A stretch of 64,000 nucleotides of DNA, from the NCBI RefSeq assembly GCF_003149455.1, contig NZ_QFFK01000002.1, forward strand, positions 1 through 64,000, in the 5' to 3' direction. Below are positions 21,801 to 26,853 of this stretch, in pieces. Under the pieces are notes generated by a model that worked only from the letters and a program-made list of their open reading frames with translations, had not been told where the DNA came from and searched no databases. A program made the position numbers and the translations under genes. Position 1 is the first letter of the stretch. Each line of letters opens with the position of its first letter. Source of the stretch: Chitinophaga deserti. GTDB taxonomy: Bacteria > Bacteroidota > Bacteroidia > Chitinophagales > Chitinophagaceae.

Positions 21801-22624
21801 TCGTACCAGCGGAAGGTAGCTGCGCCAAGGCGGTGGGTGGCTGTCATGGAAGCTGCCTGACCGGCAGGACTGATTATAGGATCGGCGGAAGGAGTTATTG
21901 TAACTGGTACCACAGCGGCAGCCTGGAACAATTGCATATCGTAGCTGAGGCTTACGAGGCCGCCAAAGGTAATGGCAATCTGATCGAACTGTTGGGTGAT
22001 GGGGATCACCGCTCTTCTTTTGCCGGTGGAGCCAACGCCCAGGAGCTGAACATTCACTGCGGTGCCGAGGCGTACATCCTGACGAACGGTGCTGCCACCG
22101 CCGAGGTATGTTCTTACCCGCACGTTATTTAGTACGGAAGCATCTACGAGTCCCGAAGTGGTGAGTGCGAAATCGACCACGAGACTATCGCCCGCTTCAT
22201 AGGTTCCGGGGAATACGATCCGTTGTCCCATTTCTGCAACGAGGCCCAGTGCCATATTATATAATGCGGCGGTGTTGGGATCGTTATCGATGGAGTTTCC
22301 GGGATCGGTGATGGTGCAACCGATACAGGTAATGGAGGTGATGTTGGATGCAGTGGTGCCGCGGGAATAAATGGGTCCTGCGGCAAAGAAATTACGTACA
22401 GCCGGTACGTTTAGCCAGGAAAACCTGGCATCATCATGCAACATCGGGGATTTCCCAAACCAATCTTCCAGGTTAGGTACAGGGGATTGTTCCGGATACC
22501 ACCAATATTGATTATATGCTGCGGGGGTGGCAGCGCGCGCGTTCCCGGCTGTACCGAGCATGAAAGCTGCGGAGAGCACGAATAAGAAGCGCAATAAGCA
22601 ATTCGGAGTAACATTACAACTCAT
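6833..22624 (-). CDS. Giant T9SS-secreted surface protein with discoidin-like, Ig-like and FN3 modules and a type B CTD
   Basis: Predicted cell-surface adhesin or gliding-type filament of 5263 residues. The signal peptide ends near residue 31 (GNARA-A). Eleven discoidin-like modules follow (GVCxxC..AVDxDxxTxS..FPGxYxAGDSI); their CxxC pairs are encoded near 22320, 21585, 20860, 20120, 19390, 18660, 17930, 17175, 16195, 14697 and 12684. Each is followed by CHU_C-type Ig-like modules (RWYxxxTGGTxLxTG..TYYVEA) in the numbers 1,1,1,1,1,1,1,2,4,6,19, about 38 in all. An FN3-like domain (about 5085-5160) and a gliding-motility-associated type B C-terminal domain follow (about 5173-5263, VPNAFTPNNDGTNDIL..VYNQWGQLVFES..GWDG). 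It is the first gene of the cassette, with the PorP/SprF-like and PorE-like genes downstream. The ligand is unknown; the discoidin-like modules suggest carbohydrate binding. The frame is uninterrupted despite the repeats. Confidence 0.93.
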   Translation of the reverse strand: MSCNVTPNCLLRFLFVLSAAFMLGTAGNARAATPAAYNQYWWYPEQSPVPNLEDWFGKSPMLHDDARFSWLNVPAVRNFFAAGPIYSRGTTASNITSITCIGCTITDPGNSIDNDPNTAALYNMALGLVAEMGQRIVFPGTYEAGDSLVVDFALTTSGLVDASVLNNVRVRTYLGGGSTVRQDVRLGTAVNVQLLGVGSTGKRRAVIPITQQFDQIAITFGGLVSLSYDMQLFQAAAVVPVTITPSADPIISPAGQAASMTATHRLGAATFRWYDAPTGGTLLHTGATYAPVLTRGVHDYYVEATTTSDGLTSILRTGTTVDVGGGPGLLWSYGDQEESPKLGGVCALCTVADPANAIDADPNTFSTISSPVGLLSTVGQLIKFPGIYQAGDSIVLDLELPGVVYTKSLLTNISLQPYLGASPAGAAVSLGTDLIHVQALGVGLGGTPKFRVSIPATASFDGVQVNLNALVAELGTLRVYEAVAMIPVAVTPAAPVVPYGTSTSLSATVRPAGATFAWYTTPTGGSPVSTSATFNTPNLSRSTTYYVEAASNGVTSYVRTAVPVRVGGTDGPLWTFGDTETSPVLSGVCVGCSVTNPGLAVDQDTTTASTINITAGVLSNAGQLIRFPGNYHAGDSIILDLGIPAGQLLSLQLLGSIRIETFNGSTANNDAAAFNASLAAAQALGIGVGPTGKFRVTLPAGTDFDAVQISLSPLIGGLANLQVYEATATIPVTVNPATQTVPYNTSATITAANRLSTATFNWYTTPTGGSPVFTGATFNTPNLTARARYYVAASTPDGKTSFNRTLATVNLGGGAGPLWTYGFEEESPKLGGVCLLCSVTDPNNAVDGNPNTFSTLSSPVGVASTVGQLIRFPGIYQAGDSIILDLELPGVLYTKSLLTNISLQPYLGAATAGAAINLGTDLIHVQALGVGLGGTPKFRVSIPATTSFDAVQVNLNAVLAELATLRIYEAVAMIPVGVTPNPAVVPYGTSANLAATVRPAGATFAWYTTPTGGTPVSTSANFNTPNLTRSTTYYVEASAGGVTSYVRTAVPVTVGGADGPLWTYGDTESSPVLSGVCLGCSVTSPQLAVDEDTTTASTISIPLGVLSSAGQLIRFPGNYHTGDSIIFDLAIPAGQLLSLQLLNSIRIETFNGSTSNNDAAAYSAALANAQALGIAVGPTGKFRVTLPATADFNAVQISLAPVVGGLSNLQVFEATAMVPVTVTPAVQTIPLNTSATIAATNRLSPVTFDWFTSPAGGTSVFTGATFNTPNLSRQTLYYVEASTPDGKKSYVRTLATVNVGGGPGPLWTYGDRQNGPAINGICVGCNISDAANAVDEDTTTSSLISMPLGALGSISQIIHFPGVYQAGDSIALFLELPDQLFSLTALGGLTAQTYTGDTPNGDAIALNSGLVRLEPLGIGVGSTGKFRVTFPVGQSFDGVSIGTSAALAGLSGLRVYEAVAFMPLTITPPAPVIPSGSTASMTASVRAPGATYSWFQEQNGGTAVGNAASFTTPVLTRTKTYFAEAFTPSDGKRSFSRTSATVTVNGGPGPLWTYGDLQQSPLIGGICLGCSVLNPNLAVDQDTTTASQVVMTVGAGGSVGQLIKFPGTYQAGDSIALFLGVPNQILSAQLLSGIRVETYSGSTPNGNPVTLDADLVNLQALGLDVTGNVSKFKVVLPATSGFDGVRIDLNGLVTALSNLNIYEAAAFVPVTVVPPSATVPFGNDTTFNASIRFPGATFSWYETPTGGVPVATGATFNTPALLKDKTYYVQAATPDGLTSFIRTSVPITVTVGPASPDLSCGRGTLSTATGTLGLCLLCGVDDAGLAVDDNPQTSSSLHLPVGLLGGSVYQRISFPQSSTQGDSLRIVIGSTTGLLDLNLLAGTSVRPRMGATENAADVRTLNSGLVNLQLLNGGTQSVVSFVPSQVFNNVEIRLTGVVSALNEINVFYVQQITARPTIAADTVNVCSGQTATLNATVPTGNTVRWYSTATGGTPLSTGASFTTPAITANTVYYAEAVSGTTNCPSETRVPVVVEVGLADVTVTANSVTIPQGSTATFTVDNPNAALTYKWYEVPVGGTAVFTGPSFTTPALQSTTTYYVEATNATGCASAQRVAVVANVTITNPDVPCDIATTQVSNVNGICIGCFVDNQGAAVDASSTSSSSLHVVAGLLGAYAQQTLIFPTSSDAGDSVRLLISFTGSLADVALLGGTQIATYNGTTFNNDRVALNNSLVNLRLLAGNTQAIVAFAPTAVFDRVEIRLNSGVATLISAVNVHYAQRLIAVPEVTPDTVTICAGGTATFNVTPKPNTQFRWYTVPAGGTPIASGTSFTTGPVSVDSVFYVEAVKTSTNCANPVRTRAFVKMGAAPAAPTVENTTVTTCEGTSAILRATAPAGATFNWYTSATGGTSVFTGAAFTTPVLDSSVIYYVDAVSAGGCASATRTAVQVNVTTRPATPDVTPASAAVCIGGSASLTATSTTAGVDFRWYSDAGLTNLVFTGPVFNTPVITANTTYYVVAASGQCVSTTPRTVSVLVEAAPAAPIVTINPVSGIVEYGQTATLTISGPQAGATYNWYLAPTGGSPVSTGLSFTTPQLTNTTTFYAETVSAGGCASSTRTAVTVNVNRDFNPGCDFANAATSSVNGVCLLCAVNNPDNAVDNDTTNFANISIPVGVAGDVTYTLTFPSLAAAGDTVKLRFATPTGLLDAAALGRLEITSFNGTTSNNDTRALNNSLVRVDLLGGANQQVVLFSPGGTYNRIQLRVRSLVGALMNVNVYYANRVLAAPRISTSDSTICAGSTATLTATASDSATVRWYTQATGGTPVFTGKVFTTPVLNTTTTYFAESFRASTNCANPVRTAVTVNVLPVPPSPAIIAGDTTICSGNNAILKARPSDPSLTIRWFAAATGGTPLSLDSVFVTAALSANTTYYVEAYNGTCGSAARTSVTVTVSTAAPAPVLEADSLGICAGANATLRVTAPVAGVVYRWYASLTGGSPLFEGTTFITPALNGTTIYYVEAVRSTGGCPNAGGRVSATVTVGVPPAAPTVENATVTTCDGTSATLRATGPAGATFRWYSQQSGGTALFTGATYITAALDSSVVYYVEAVSAGGCASATRTGVQVNVSERPAVPDVTPANASVCIGTSATLSANSTTPGVDFRWYSDAGLTNLVFTGSVFNTPALGANATYYVVAVSGQCTSVTPRTVTVMVEALPASPVVTIIPPSGLVNYGQTATLNISAPNAAYTYKWYTQASGGTPIFTGTSFVTPQLANTITYYVEAVSVGGCASANRTSVTVNVDRNFNPGCDFANAATSTVNGVCLLCAVTNPDNAVDNDTTNFANISIPVGVAGDVTYNLNFQTLAAAGDTVKLRFATPSGLLDATALGRIEITSFNNGVSNGDTKTLNNSLLRVVLLGGANQQAVLFAPGAPYTSVQIRVRSLVGALMNVNVYYANRVLASPVITTNNVTICAGTSATLTATASDSATVRWYTQATGGTPVFVGKVFNTPVLSTTTTYYAESFRASTNCANPIRTQATVNVLPVPPAPAIIAGDTTICTGNTAVLKARPANPAHAIRWFATATGGTPLSLDSVFTTPVLTANTTYYVETFNGTCGTVARTSVTVTVATLPPNPVLELDSISICSGTTGTLRVVSPAAGVVYRWYNVVTGGTPLFTGNTFVTPALSNTTIYYVEAVRSAGGCPNAGGRVAATVNVNQPPAIPVVTNATTAVCLNQTATVSVRNPQAGITYRWYAAATGGAPVFTGPVFVTPAITDTVSYYVDAIGTGNCISSARARAFVNVNLLPAAPAVQATSVAVCSGGRDTLRVLSPVAGITYNWYDQPGGTLLSTGVNFPIGPVNAADTFFVQAVNASGCGSASLTRVTVSVAANPIVPVVTGNTSICPGDTVRLSIQNPVAGVTYRWYNAPAGGNLLGTGSTFTSTGHASNVTFYAEALNTGGCVSTTRAAVLVTVNPAPPAVTVDATSKTICIGTTATLNVMNPQANLTYRWYDAATGGNLVGTGASLTTPVLNTNRNFYVQAVNSSNCVSATRTQVSVTVTARPVTPTVTNGEVTVCAGNRPTASISNPLAGITYRWYDAPIGGALLFTGNSYTTAAPLTMRDTVYVEAVNAGDCASGNRAQVIFIATAAPAQPVVIGNATVCAGDTVRLSIQTPQAGITYSWFSTATGGTPLATGTSFTVNAISASTSFYVEANNGTCASTTRTAVAITVNPVPGSVTVDATAKTACAGSTAVLNVTNPQAALTYRWYNAATGGTLLGTGVSFTTPVLTANSSFFVEAVNSSNCASNNRTQVTVTVTPAPVTPTVTNATVTVCAGNRPTASVTPQPGVIYRWYDVPNGGTVLFTGATYTAAQPLTMRDTVYVEAVNAGNCPSGSRAQVIFIATAAPAQPVVTGATTVCAGDTVRLSIQTPQAGITYTWYSTATGGTPLATGTTFAVNAISASATFYVESNNGTCASITRTVVAITVNPVPGSVTVDATAKTACAGSTAVLTVTNPQAALTYRWYNTATGGMLLGTGVTFTTPVLTANSSFYVEAVNASNCASNNRTQVMVTVTPAPSTPAVANGEVTVCSGNRPTAAVSNPLAGITYRWYDAPSGGMLLFTGATYTSAQPLTMRDTIYVEAVNTSNCASGNRAQVILIASAGPAVPVIVGNTTVCAGTPISLSVQSPQPGITYRWYDAANGGSLLFTGSTYAPTGLTATTSFYVESNNGTCASATRAAVMVTISPAPPAVTVDAAAKTVCVGNTAVLNVTNPQAALTYRWYDAATGGTLLGTGASFTTPVLTATDIFYVEAVNTANCASNARTSVTVTTTAGPAVPTPVDAEVTVCRGLRATGRVRDARTDLLYRWYDAPSGGNLLFTGASYTTPAGLTLRDTVYVEATLLGGSCASNGRAQVILIPADAPSVPVLANGGTVTICSGSTATFTIQNPVAGVVYRWYDAANGGTLLQSGNMPTYTTGALTSSLTVYVEAVVGGSCTSPGRALARADVGGIPVVPVVTAAANTICPDSTVRITATSSQAGTTFNWYTSATGGTPIFTGAVFTTPALTAATTYYVSAANASGCMSATRTPVTINVYAVLAAPTVTIASKTATSVTFGWNAIPGSLGYRVSTDGGVTFTQPSSGLTGTTHTVTGLEPNQVVTLQVMAIGASECANSAWFQGGGSTDNPAGNLIFVPNAFTPNNDGTNDILYVYGTTIRQMEFRVYNQWGQLVFESKERVRGWDGTMSGRKQPVGVYNYVLRAVLQDGTTVNKRGTITIIR
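7900..11010 (-). repeat. Four tandem copies of a ~770-bp three-Ig-module super-repeat
   Basis: Within the last Ig block the modules recur as a triplet: a GDTVRLSIQ type, a VTVDATAKT type and a CAGNRPTA type whose C-terminal part reads DTVYVEA. Equivalent bases in the third module type fall at 7994, 8764, 9535 and 10303, a period of 768-771 bp (256-257 residues). Copies differ by many silent changes, so the duplication is not recent. The outer limits are approximate. Confidence 0.8.
11500..15530 (-). repeat. Two copies of a ~2.01-kb unit (discoidin-like plus six Ig modules)
   Basis: The tenth and eleventh discoidin-like modules are almost identical (both GCDFANAATS.VNGVCLLC) and share the same order of flanking Ig types. 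CAAAGCAG in the CxxC codons lies at 12678 and 14691, an offset of 2013 bp (671 codons). The outer limits are approximate. Confidence 0.8.
18715..21655 (-). repeat. Tandem duplication of a 1464-bp two-module unit
   Basis: Modules 2+3 and 4+5 of the giant protein are pairwise near-identical (for example the shared SLLTNISLQPYLGA and GDSIILDLELPGV). Matching bases at 21625/20161 and 20891/19427 both give an offset of exactly 1464 bp (488 codons), pointing to one tandem duplication of a two-module block. Confidence 0.85.
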
Positions 22625-23294
22625 ACGACAATGGTTTGGGTTTATAAGCTTGTGTTGATCGGTTCGGACACATCAGGAAATCCTTCTTTTGGTTGGAAGC
22701 AGGGTTTCCCGGACTAGCAAAGGCTATGATAAAGGAGAATGTCTGTCAAAAGATACAGGATTGAGTACCGGTCTTTTTAGTTTTTGATAGGATGCATTCA
22801 TCGGTTTATTCATGGATTCTCGAAGCGATTGTAGCGCTAAATTAAATGGCCCGGGAGATGAATCGATATGCCATTCTTATCCATTCCGTTCAGAAACTAC
22901 TATGTCGTTCATTCATTCAATAGTTGTTCATTTTGTTCATTTTTTAATTATTTGAACAATCGCTATTCATTAATTGTATCGGGGTTATTCATTAGAAATG
23001 TCACGCAGAGGTCAAATGATATGGTTTATGCATTCACCCGTTCATCCTTTATTCATATTCTCCTCTCTCATTATCAATATAGTTAGGAACACAGATTAAT
23101 TTTAGAAATACTGAATTATTTAATATTCTATAAGAAACTGATTTTCAATAATATACTAACAAAATACCACTATGATCCCTACCGTTCATTTTGTTCATTT
23201 GTTAAAAACCAAAATCCAAACGTTCATTTCACTACGTATTTATTCATTTCAATCAGGGTCCCAGTATACCATAATCCATTAATTGTATACCCTT
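22625..23294. promoter_or_regulatory. Divergent intergenic region with clustered TTCATT direct repeats
   Basis: This 670-bp region separates the giant adhesin gene (minus) from the STAND NTPase gene (plus). Its right half is AT-rich and holds ten exact TTCATT hexamers on the plus strand (22908, 22912, 22927, 22936, 22966, 22988, 23185, 23194, 23223, 23243), plus near-matches. A 17-base sequence, GTTCATTTTGTTCATTT, occurs twice (22926-22942 and 23184-23200), each with two GTTCATT units 9 bases apart. The same-strand orientation and clustering look like an operator array for one or both divergent genes. No good -7 box was found. Confidence 0.55.
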
Positions 23295-25868
23295 ATGATA
23301 GATCTGTCCTACGACTTTATTATCACCTTACAAGCAGAGGTACTAAGGCATTTCGGCGTCGAGAATTTACAGCCTAATCAATGTAAGCATCTGACGCAGG
23401 CTATTCTTAACCATACCGGCAAACTGGTGAGCGAAACCACACTCAAACGTGTGTTCGGATTCGCCGTCACCCAACACAGCTTCTCGCGCTACACGCTCAA
23501 CACATTAGCGCAGTATTGCCGTTACCGTGACTGGGAAGATTTCCAGTCCCAGCTCTACAAAAAGCAATTCCAGTTCAAACAACCCGTGCAGGAAAACTCG
23601 AAATGGGAAGACGTTCGCCGCAAAGCCACCGCCGTATCCCATTACACCATCCTCACTCTCCGCAACCGCTGCGGCATGCCATTTGAAAAAACCATGCCCC
23701 GCCAGTATTGCCAGCAACACATTGAGAAATTCCTCGAATCAAAATATTCCGCCACCTTCCTCATAGCCCCCGCAGGCTGGGGAAAGTCCACCGCCCTCGT
23801 TCACGCCGCAGAACATTACTGGTTCAGCCGCACACCCGCCTGCCCGCAGGATATCTGCTGGTTCATCAACGCTCATGCTACCGGAAGCCTCCTCCTCAAA
23901 GGATTCTCCCTTTCTTCATGGCTCGACAATCAGCTGAACCTCGGCAATGGCGACAACTTCCGGGAATACTTCTCTGCCAAACCGGAAGAGCGTTCCGGTA
24001 AACTCATCCTCATTATAGACGGGTTCGACGAAATTGCCCTCAGTGCCGATAAACTGAAGCTCTTATATAATAAACTGGAAGATTTCGTGTACTCCAACGA
24101 TCTGCACCCCTGGGTGAAGGTCATCCTCTCCATCCGGTCGAGCACCTGGAGTGATGTGTTCCATCAATCTCACCAGTACCCTGCTTTCCGTAAGTTCTGG
24201 TACCTCGGTTCCGAAATGGATGAAGAAACCAATACCAATATCCCGGCGTTAACAGATCAGGAAGTGAAATCAGTATTGTATAACTTTGATTTCGACCCCG
24301 CTACAGTACGCCTCTTCTCCGATAATTTCATCCAGCGCCTCCGTCACCCCTACTATCTCCAGCTCTTCTGCCAGCTGAGTAATACGCCGGACCAATCGTT
24401 CGTAGACGAAAACCTTAGTCTTTTCGAAATCATCTCCCGCTTTATTCAGAACCGCGTATTCCATTCACCCGCAAATTCCTTTAAGATGCAGCTCATCGAA
24501 AAGCTGCTGGTATTGCTGGATATGGGAAGAGCCGGTTTATATACAGACAAAAGCAGCCTGCTCAACCAGAATGCCGATTATTTCCCGGCTTACAAGGAAC
24601 TGCTGGCTGATAATATATTAGTGGAAGAGAATCTCAGTCAGGAAATCATGTTCAACGTGAAAGTCCGTTTTGCACATAATTTCCTCCTGGAATATTTCAC
24701 GGCCATGAATTATGTGAACAGCCACAGCCAAACCGTGTCTGCCCGGCTGCTGGAAAAAGTGCTGGCAGATTTTCCCCAGAGCCCCTTCCGCATCTCCGTA
24801 TTCAAATGGCTGTTGCGCTACGCCATCACCCGTAGCCAGGTAGATGGTATCCGAGATTTCTTCCGTTTGCCGCTGGCCACCAGCGAGAAAGCGCATTTGC
24901 TGGAGTATGTGGTACTGCACTACCAGCAGGAAGGCACCCATCAGGAACAACTTTCCGCTATTTTCCCTCCGGGTTACTTCCGCAAAAATCCGTTCGGCCA
25001 GTTTATTGCCGACGATTTCATGCATTTCAAAAAGCGGAAAGTGCTTAACACCTTACTGAGCATGGCTGAGTCGGCCGATGATAAGCTGAAGATCCGCTGC
25101 AATTTATTTGTAATGGCCCTGATGCAGCTGGATGCCGAACAATGTGAGATTGAGCTGTCTAATATCCGGAAGCTGTGTTCCGGCGAAAAGGCAGGAGATA
25201 TGTGGATTACCCCCTACGAAGCGTTCCTGTTTATATATGAATACCTGAAATTCGGGCAAACCAATCCCGAAATGCGTGATAAGCTGTATCACTACGCATC
25301 CTGCTGGAACTTCTCTAACCACAAAACCTTCACTACCGGAGAAGAAGCCGTGTACCGGGCGCTCTGTTTCATCTTCCTCCTGCTGGGCGACTATCATCAA
25401 TTGCTGTTATTCACCAGCCGGCTGTTTGAACAGCATCCGAGTATCCTTTTCAACCGTACAGACCCCTTCCGGCTCATGATGCTTTGCTGGAAAGCACAGG
25501 CCCACCTCAGCACCGGGGATACGGAACCTGCACGCCGCATCAGTACGCACGTGGAAAATGTGCTGAAACATTACCCTGCCGAGTTCTACAACGGCAAGCA
25601 CCTCGAAACCCTGCAGAAAATAGTGGCTGCCCAGATCCATTTGCACGATCAGGAGTTTAACAAAGCCATCCGCGCAGCGGAATCTGCAATGGATATGGCC
25701 CACAAACTCGATTTCAAAATCTTCGCGCTGCTGAACTACAGCATCCTCGACCGGATTTATCACCAACTTAAAATGGATAAGCAGAAAAAGGATGCCCGGC
25801 AGAAAATGATCGTCATCCGCCAGAGCACTTCATTTATTCAAACACTGCCCGGCCTTGTAGAACATTAA
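23295..25868 (+). CDS. STAND/NACHT-like NTPase with N-terminal HTH-like domain and helical-repeat C-terminus
   Basis: Large cytoplasmic P-loop protein of 857 residues. An N-terminal helical domain (about 1-88: KLVSETTLKRVFGF..SRYTLNTLAQYC..DWEDF) resembles a short module seen at the start of many Bacteroidota proteins and may be DNA- or protein-binding. Then come Walker A APAGWGKST (158-166), a NACHT-style Walker B LILIIDGFDE (237-246) and a sensor-like Arg (ILSIRSS, about 277-283). The rest, about 300-857, is helical and TPR-like with no signal peptide or membrane segment. The ATG at 23295 is preferred over the TTG four codons upstream. Such architectures act either as signal-responsive regulators (MalT-like) or as anti-phage NLR-like sensors. 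Its position divergent from the adhesin favours regulation, but no toxic effector domain is visible either way. Confidence 0.8.
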   Translation: MIDLSYDFIITLQAEVLRHFGVENLQPNQCKHLTQAILNHTGKLVSETTLKRVFGFAVTQHSFSRYTLNTLAQYCRYRDWEDFQSQLYKKQFQFKQPVQENSKWEDVRRKATAVSHYTILTLRNRCGMPFEKTMPRQYCQQHIEKFLESKYSATFLIAPAGWGKSTALVHAAEHYWFSRTPACPQDICWFINAHATGSLLLKGFSLSSWLDNQLNLGNGDNFREYFSAKPEERSGKLILIIDGFDEIALSADKLKLLYNKLEDFVYSNDLHPWVKVILSIRSSTWSDVFHQSHQYPAFRKFWYLGSEMDEETNTNIPALTDQEVKSVLYNFDFDPATVRLFSDNFIQRLRHPYYLQLFCQLSNTPDQSFVDENLSLFEIISRFIQNRVFHSPANSFKMQLIEKLLVLLDMGRAGLYTDKSSLLNQNADYFPAYKELLADNILVEENLSQEIMFNVKVRFAHNFLLEYFTAMNYVNSHSQTVSARLLEKVLADFPQSPFRISVFKWLLRYAITRSQVDGIRDFFRLPLATSEKAHLLEYVVLHYQQEGTHQEQLSAIFPPGYFRKNPFGQFIADDFMHFKKRKVLNTLLSMAESADDKLKIRCNLFVMALMQLDAEQCEIELSNIRKLCSGEKAGDMWITPYEAFLFIYEYLKFGQTNPEMRDKLYHYASCWNFSNHKTFTTGEEAVYRALCFIFLLLGDYHQLLLFTSRLFEQHPSILFNRTDPFRLMMLCWKAQAHLSTGDTEPARRISTHVENVLKHYPAEFYNGKHLETLQKIVAAQIHLHDQEFNKAIRAAESAMDMAHKLDFKIFALLNYSILDRIYHQLKMDKQKKDARQKMIVIRQSTSFIQTLPGLVEH

Positions 25869-25891
25869 CGGGTTGTACCACAGATTTGGCA

Positions 25892-25899
25892 TAATTTTG
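25892..25899 (+). promoter_or_regulatory. Bacteroidota -7 box TAATTTTG
   Basis: Exact TAnnTTTG match 15 bases before the ATG at 25915, with a TTG at 25873-25875 as a possible -33 element (spacing 16). It lies just after the STAND gene, so the transglutaminase-like gene probably has its own promoter. Confidence 0.6.
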
Positions 25900-25914
25900 C
25901 GGTACTTATCCGAA

Positions 25915-26823
25915 ATGCCCATCGATCAGAGCAAATACACAACTTTTCAGCACTTCCTCATGAACCTGCTGAGCCTGTTGATCATACTGCCCCTGGCTCC
26001 CTATCTCAACCGGTTCATGCCTGTTATTCAGGTAGGCAGCTGGCATATCGATCTCTTCGTTTCCGCACTGATCGTATTCCTTTTTACCCGCCTGCTCCTC
26101 TGGATATTCCGGCCACTTATTATTCCTGCTTTCGTATTGATGGCAGGTGTCCTCATTTTCAACCAGTTCACCGGCAAGTACTCTTTTGCAAATGTGCTGA
26201 ACGATTATCAGGGGATGGTACAGGGCAACTGGGGAACAAAAGGCAACAAACAGCTCGACATCCTCAGCTTTTACCCCCGCAAGGTGGAAACCTATGTCGA
26301 TAAAACCGTGCGCGGTATCCGGGAAAGAACCAATTACAAGGATTCCATTGTCCGGAACTTTTCTGTGGAACATTCTCTGGATTATTATGACGCATACTTC
26401 CCCAAGTACGGCCGCATCGTCCGTTACCTCTCGCTTTACCGCTATATTCGTGAACATTTCAAATACGTGAACGATTCCCAGCGCGACGAATACTTTGCCA
26501 CCCCCATGGAAACCATCCTTAACGGAATGGGAGGCGATTGTGACGATCATAGCATCCTCATGGCCTCCTGCCTGGAATCCATTGGCGCACGTATGCGCAT
26601 CGTACTCATACGCGGCCATGCCTATCCGGAACTGTATTGCGGGAATAAAGATGACTTCGAAACCATGAAGCAGGCAATTATCCTGTTATTCAACAATCCG
26701 CCTGTTAAAGAGTTATATTATCATGAAATGAAAGGCGAGTACTGGATCAACATGGATTATACCGCCCGGAACCCCGGTGGCAGATACCTGAACGATAAGG
26801 TATATGCCCTTATTGAGTTGTAA
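25915..26823 (+). CDS. Membrane-anchored transglutaminase-like protein
   Basis: Protein of 302 residues with two or three N-terminal membrane segments (about 12-85) and a transglutaminase-like cysteine-protease fold behind them. The catalytic pattern is visible: Cys in GGDCDDHSILMASCL, His in LIRGHAYPELYC and Asp in YWINMDYTARN. Such domains in bacteria usually act as peptidases or amidases; the substrate is unknown. The ATG at 25915 sits 15 bases after a perfect -7 box. The open frame extends to a TTG at 25873, but that codon lies upstream of the promoter box. It lies between the STAND gene and dps, all on the plus strand. Confidence 0.82.
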   Translation: MPIDQSKYTTFQHFLMNLLSLLIILPLAPYLNRFMPVIQVGSWHIDLFVSALIVFLFTRLLLWIFRPLIIPAFVLMAGVLIFNQFTGKYSFANVLNDYQGMVQGNWGTKGNKQLDILSFYPRKVETYVDKTVRGIRERTNYKDSIVRNFSVEHSLDYYDAYFPKYGRIVRYLSLYRYIREHFKYVNDSQRDEYFATPMETILNGMGGDCDDHSILMASCLESIGARMRIVLIRGHAYPELYCGNKDDFETMKQAIILLFNNPPVKELYYHEMKGEYWINMDYTARNPGGRYLNDKVYALIEL

Positions 26824-26842
26824 CCATTAACAAATATTAAAA

Positions 26843-26849
26843 TACTTTG
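26843..26849 (+). promoter_or_regulatory. Possible -7 box in front of dps
   Basis: TACTTTG is one base short of the TAnnTTTG consensus and ends 4 bases before the ATG, so transcription from it would give an almost leaderless mRNA. A TTG at 26818-26820 could be the -33 element. Confidence 0.35.
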
Positions 26850-26853
26850 CATC

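Noticed and set aside
7200-22300. Regular direct repeats that could suggest a CRISPR array
   Set aside because: Repeat periods are about 255, 770, 1464 and 2013 bp, all multiples of 3 within one open frame, and no cas genes are present; these are protein modules.
23295-25868. Calling the STAND NTPase a proven anti-phage defence gene
   Set aside because: No effector domain, no neighbouring defence genes and no mobile-element context; the evidence is equally compatible with a transcription regulator.
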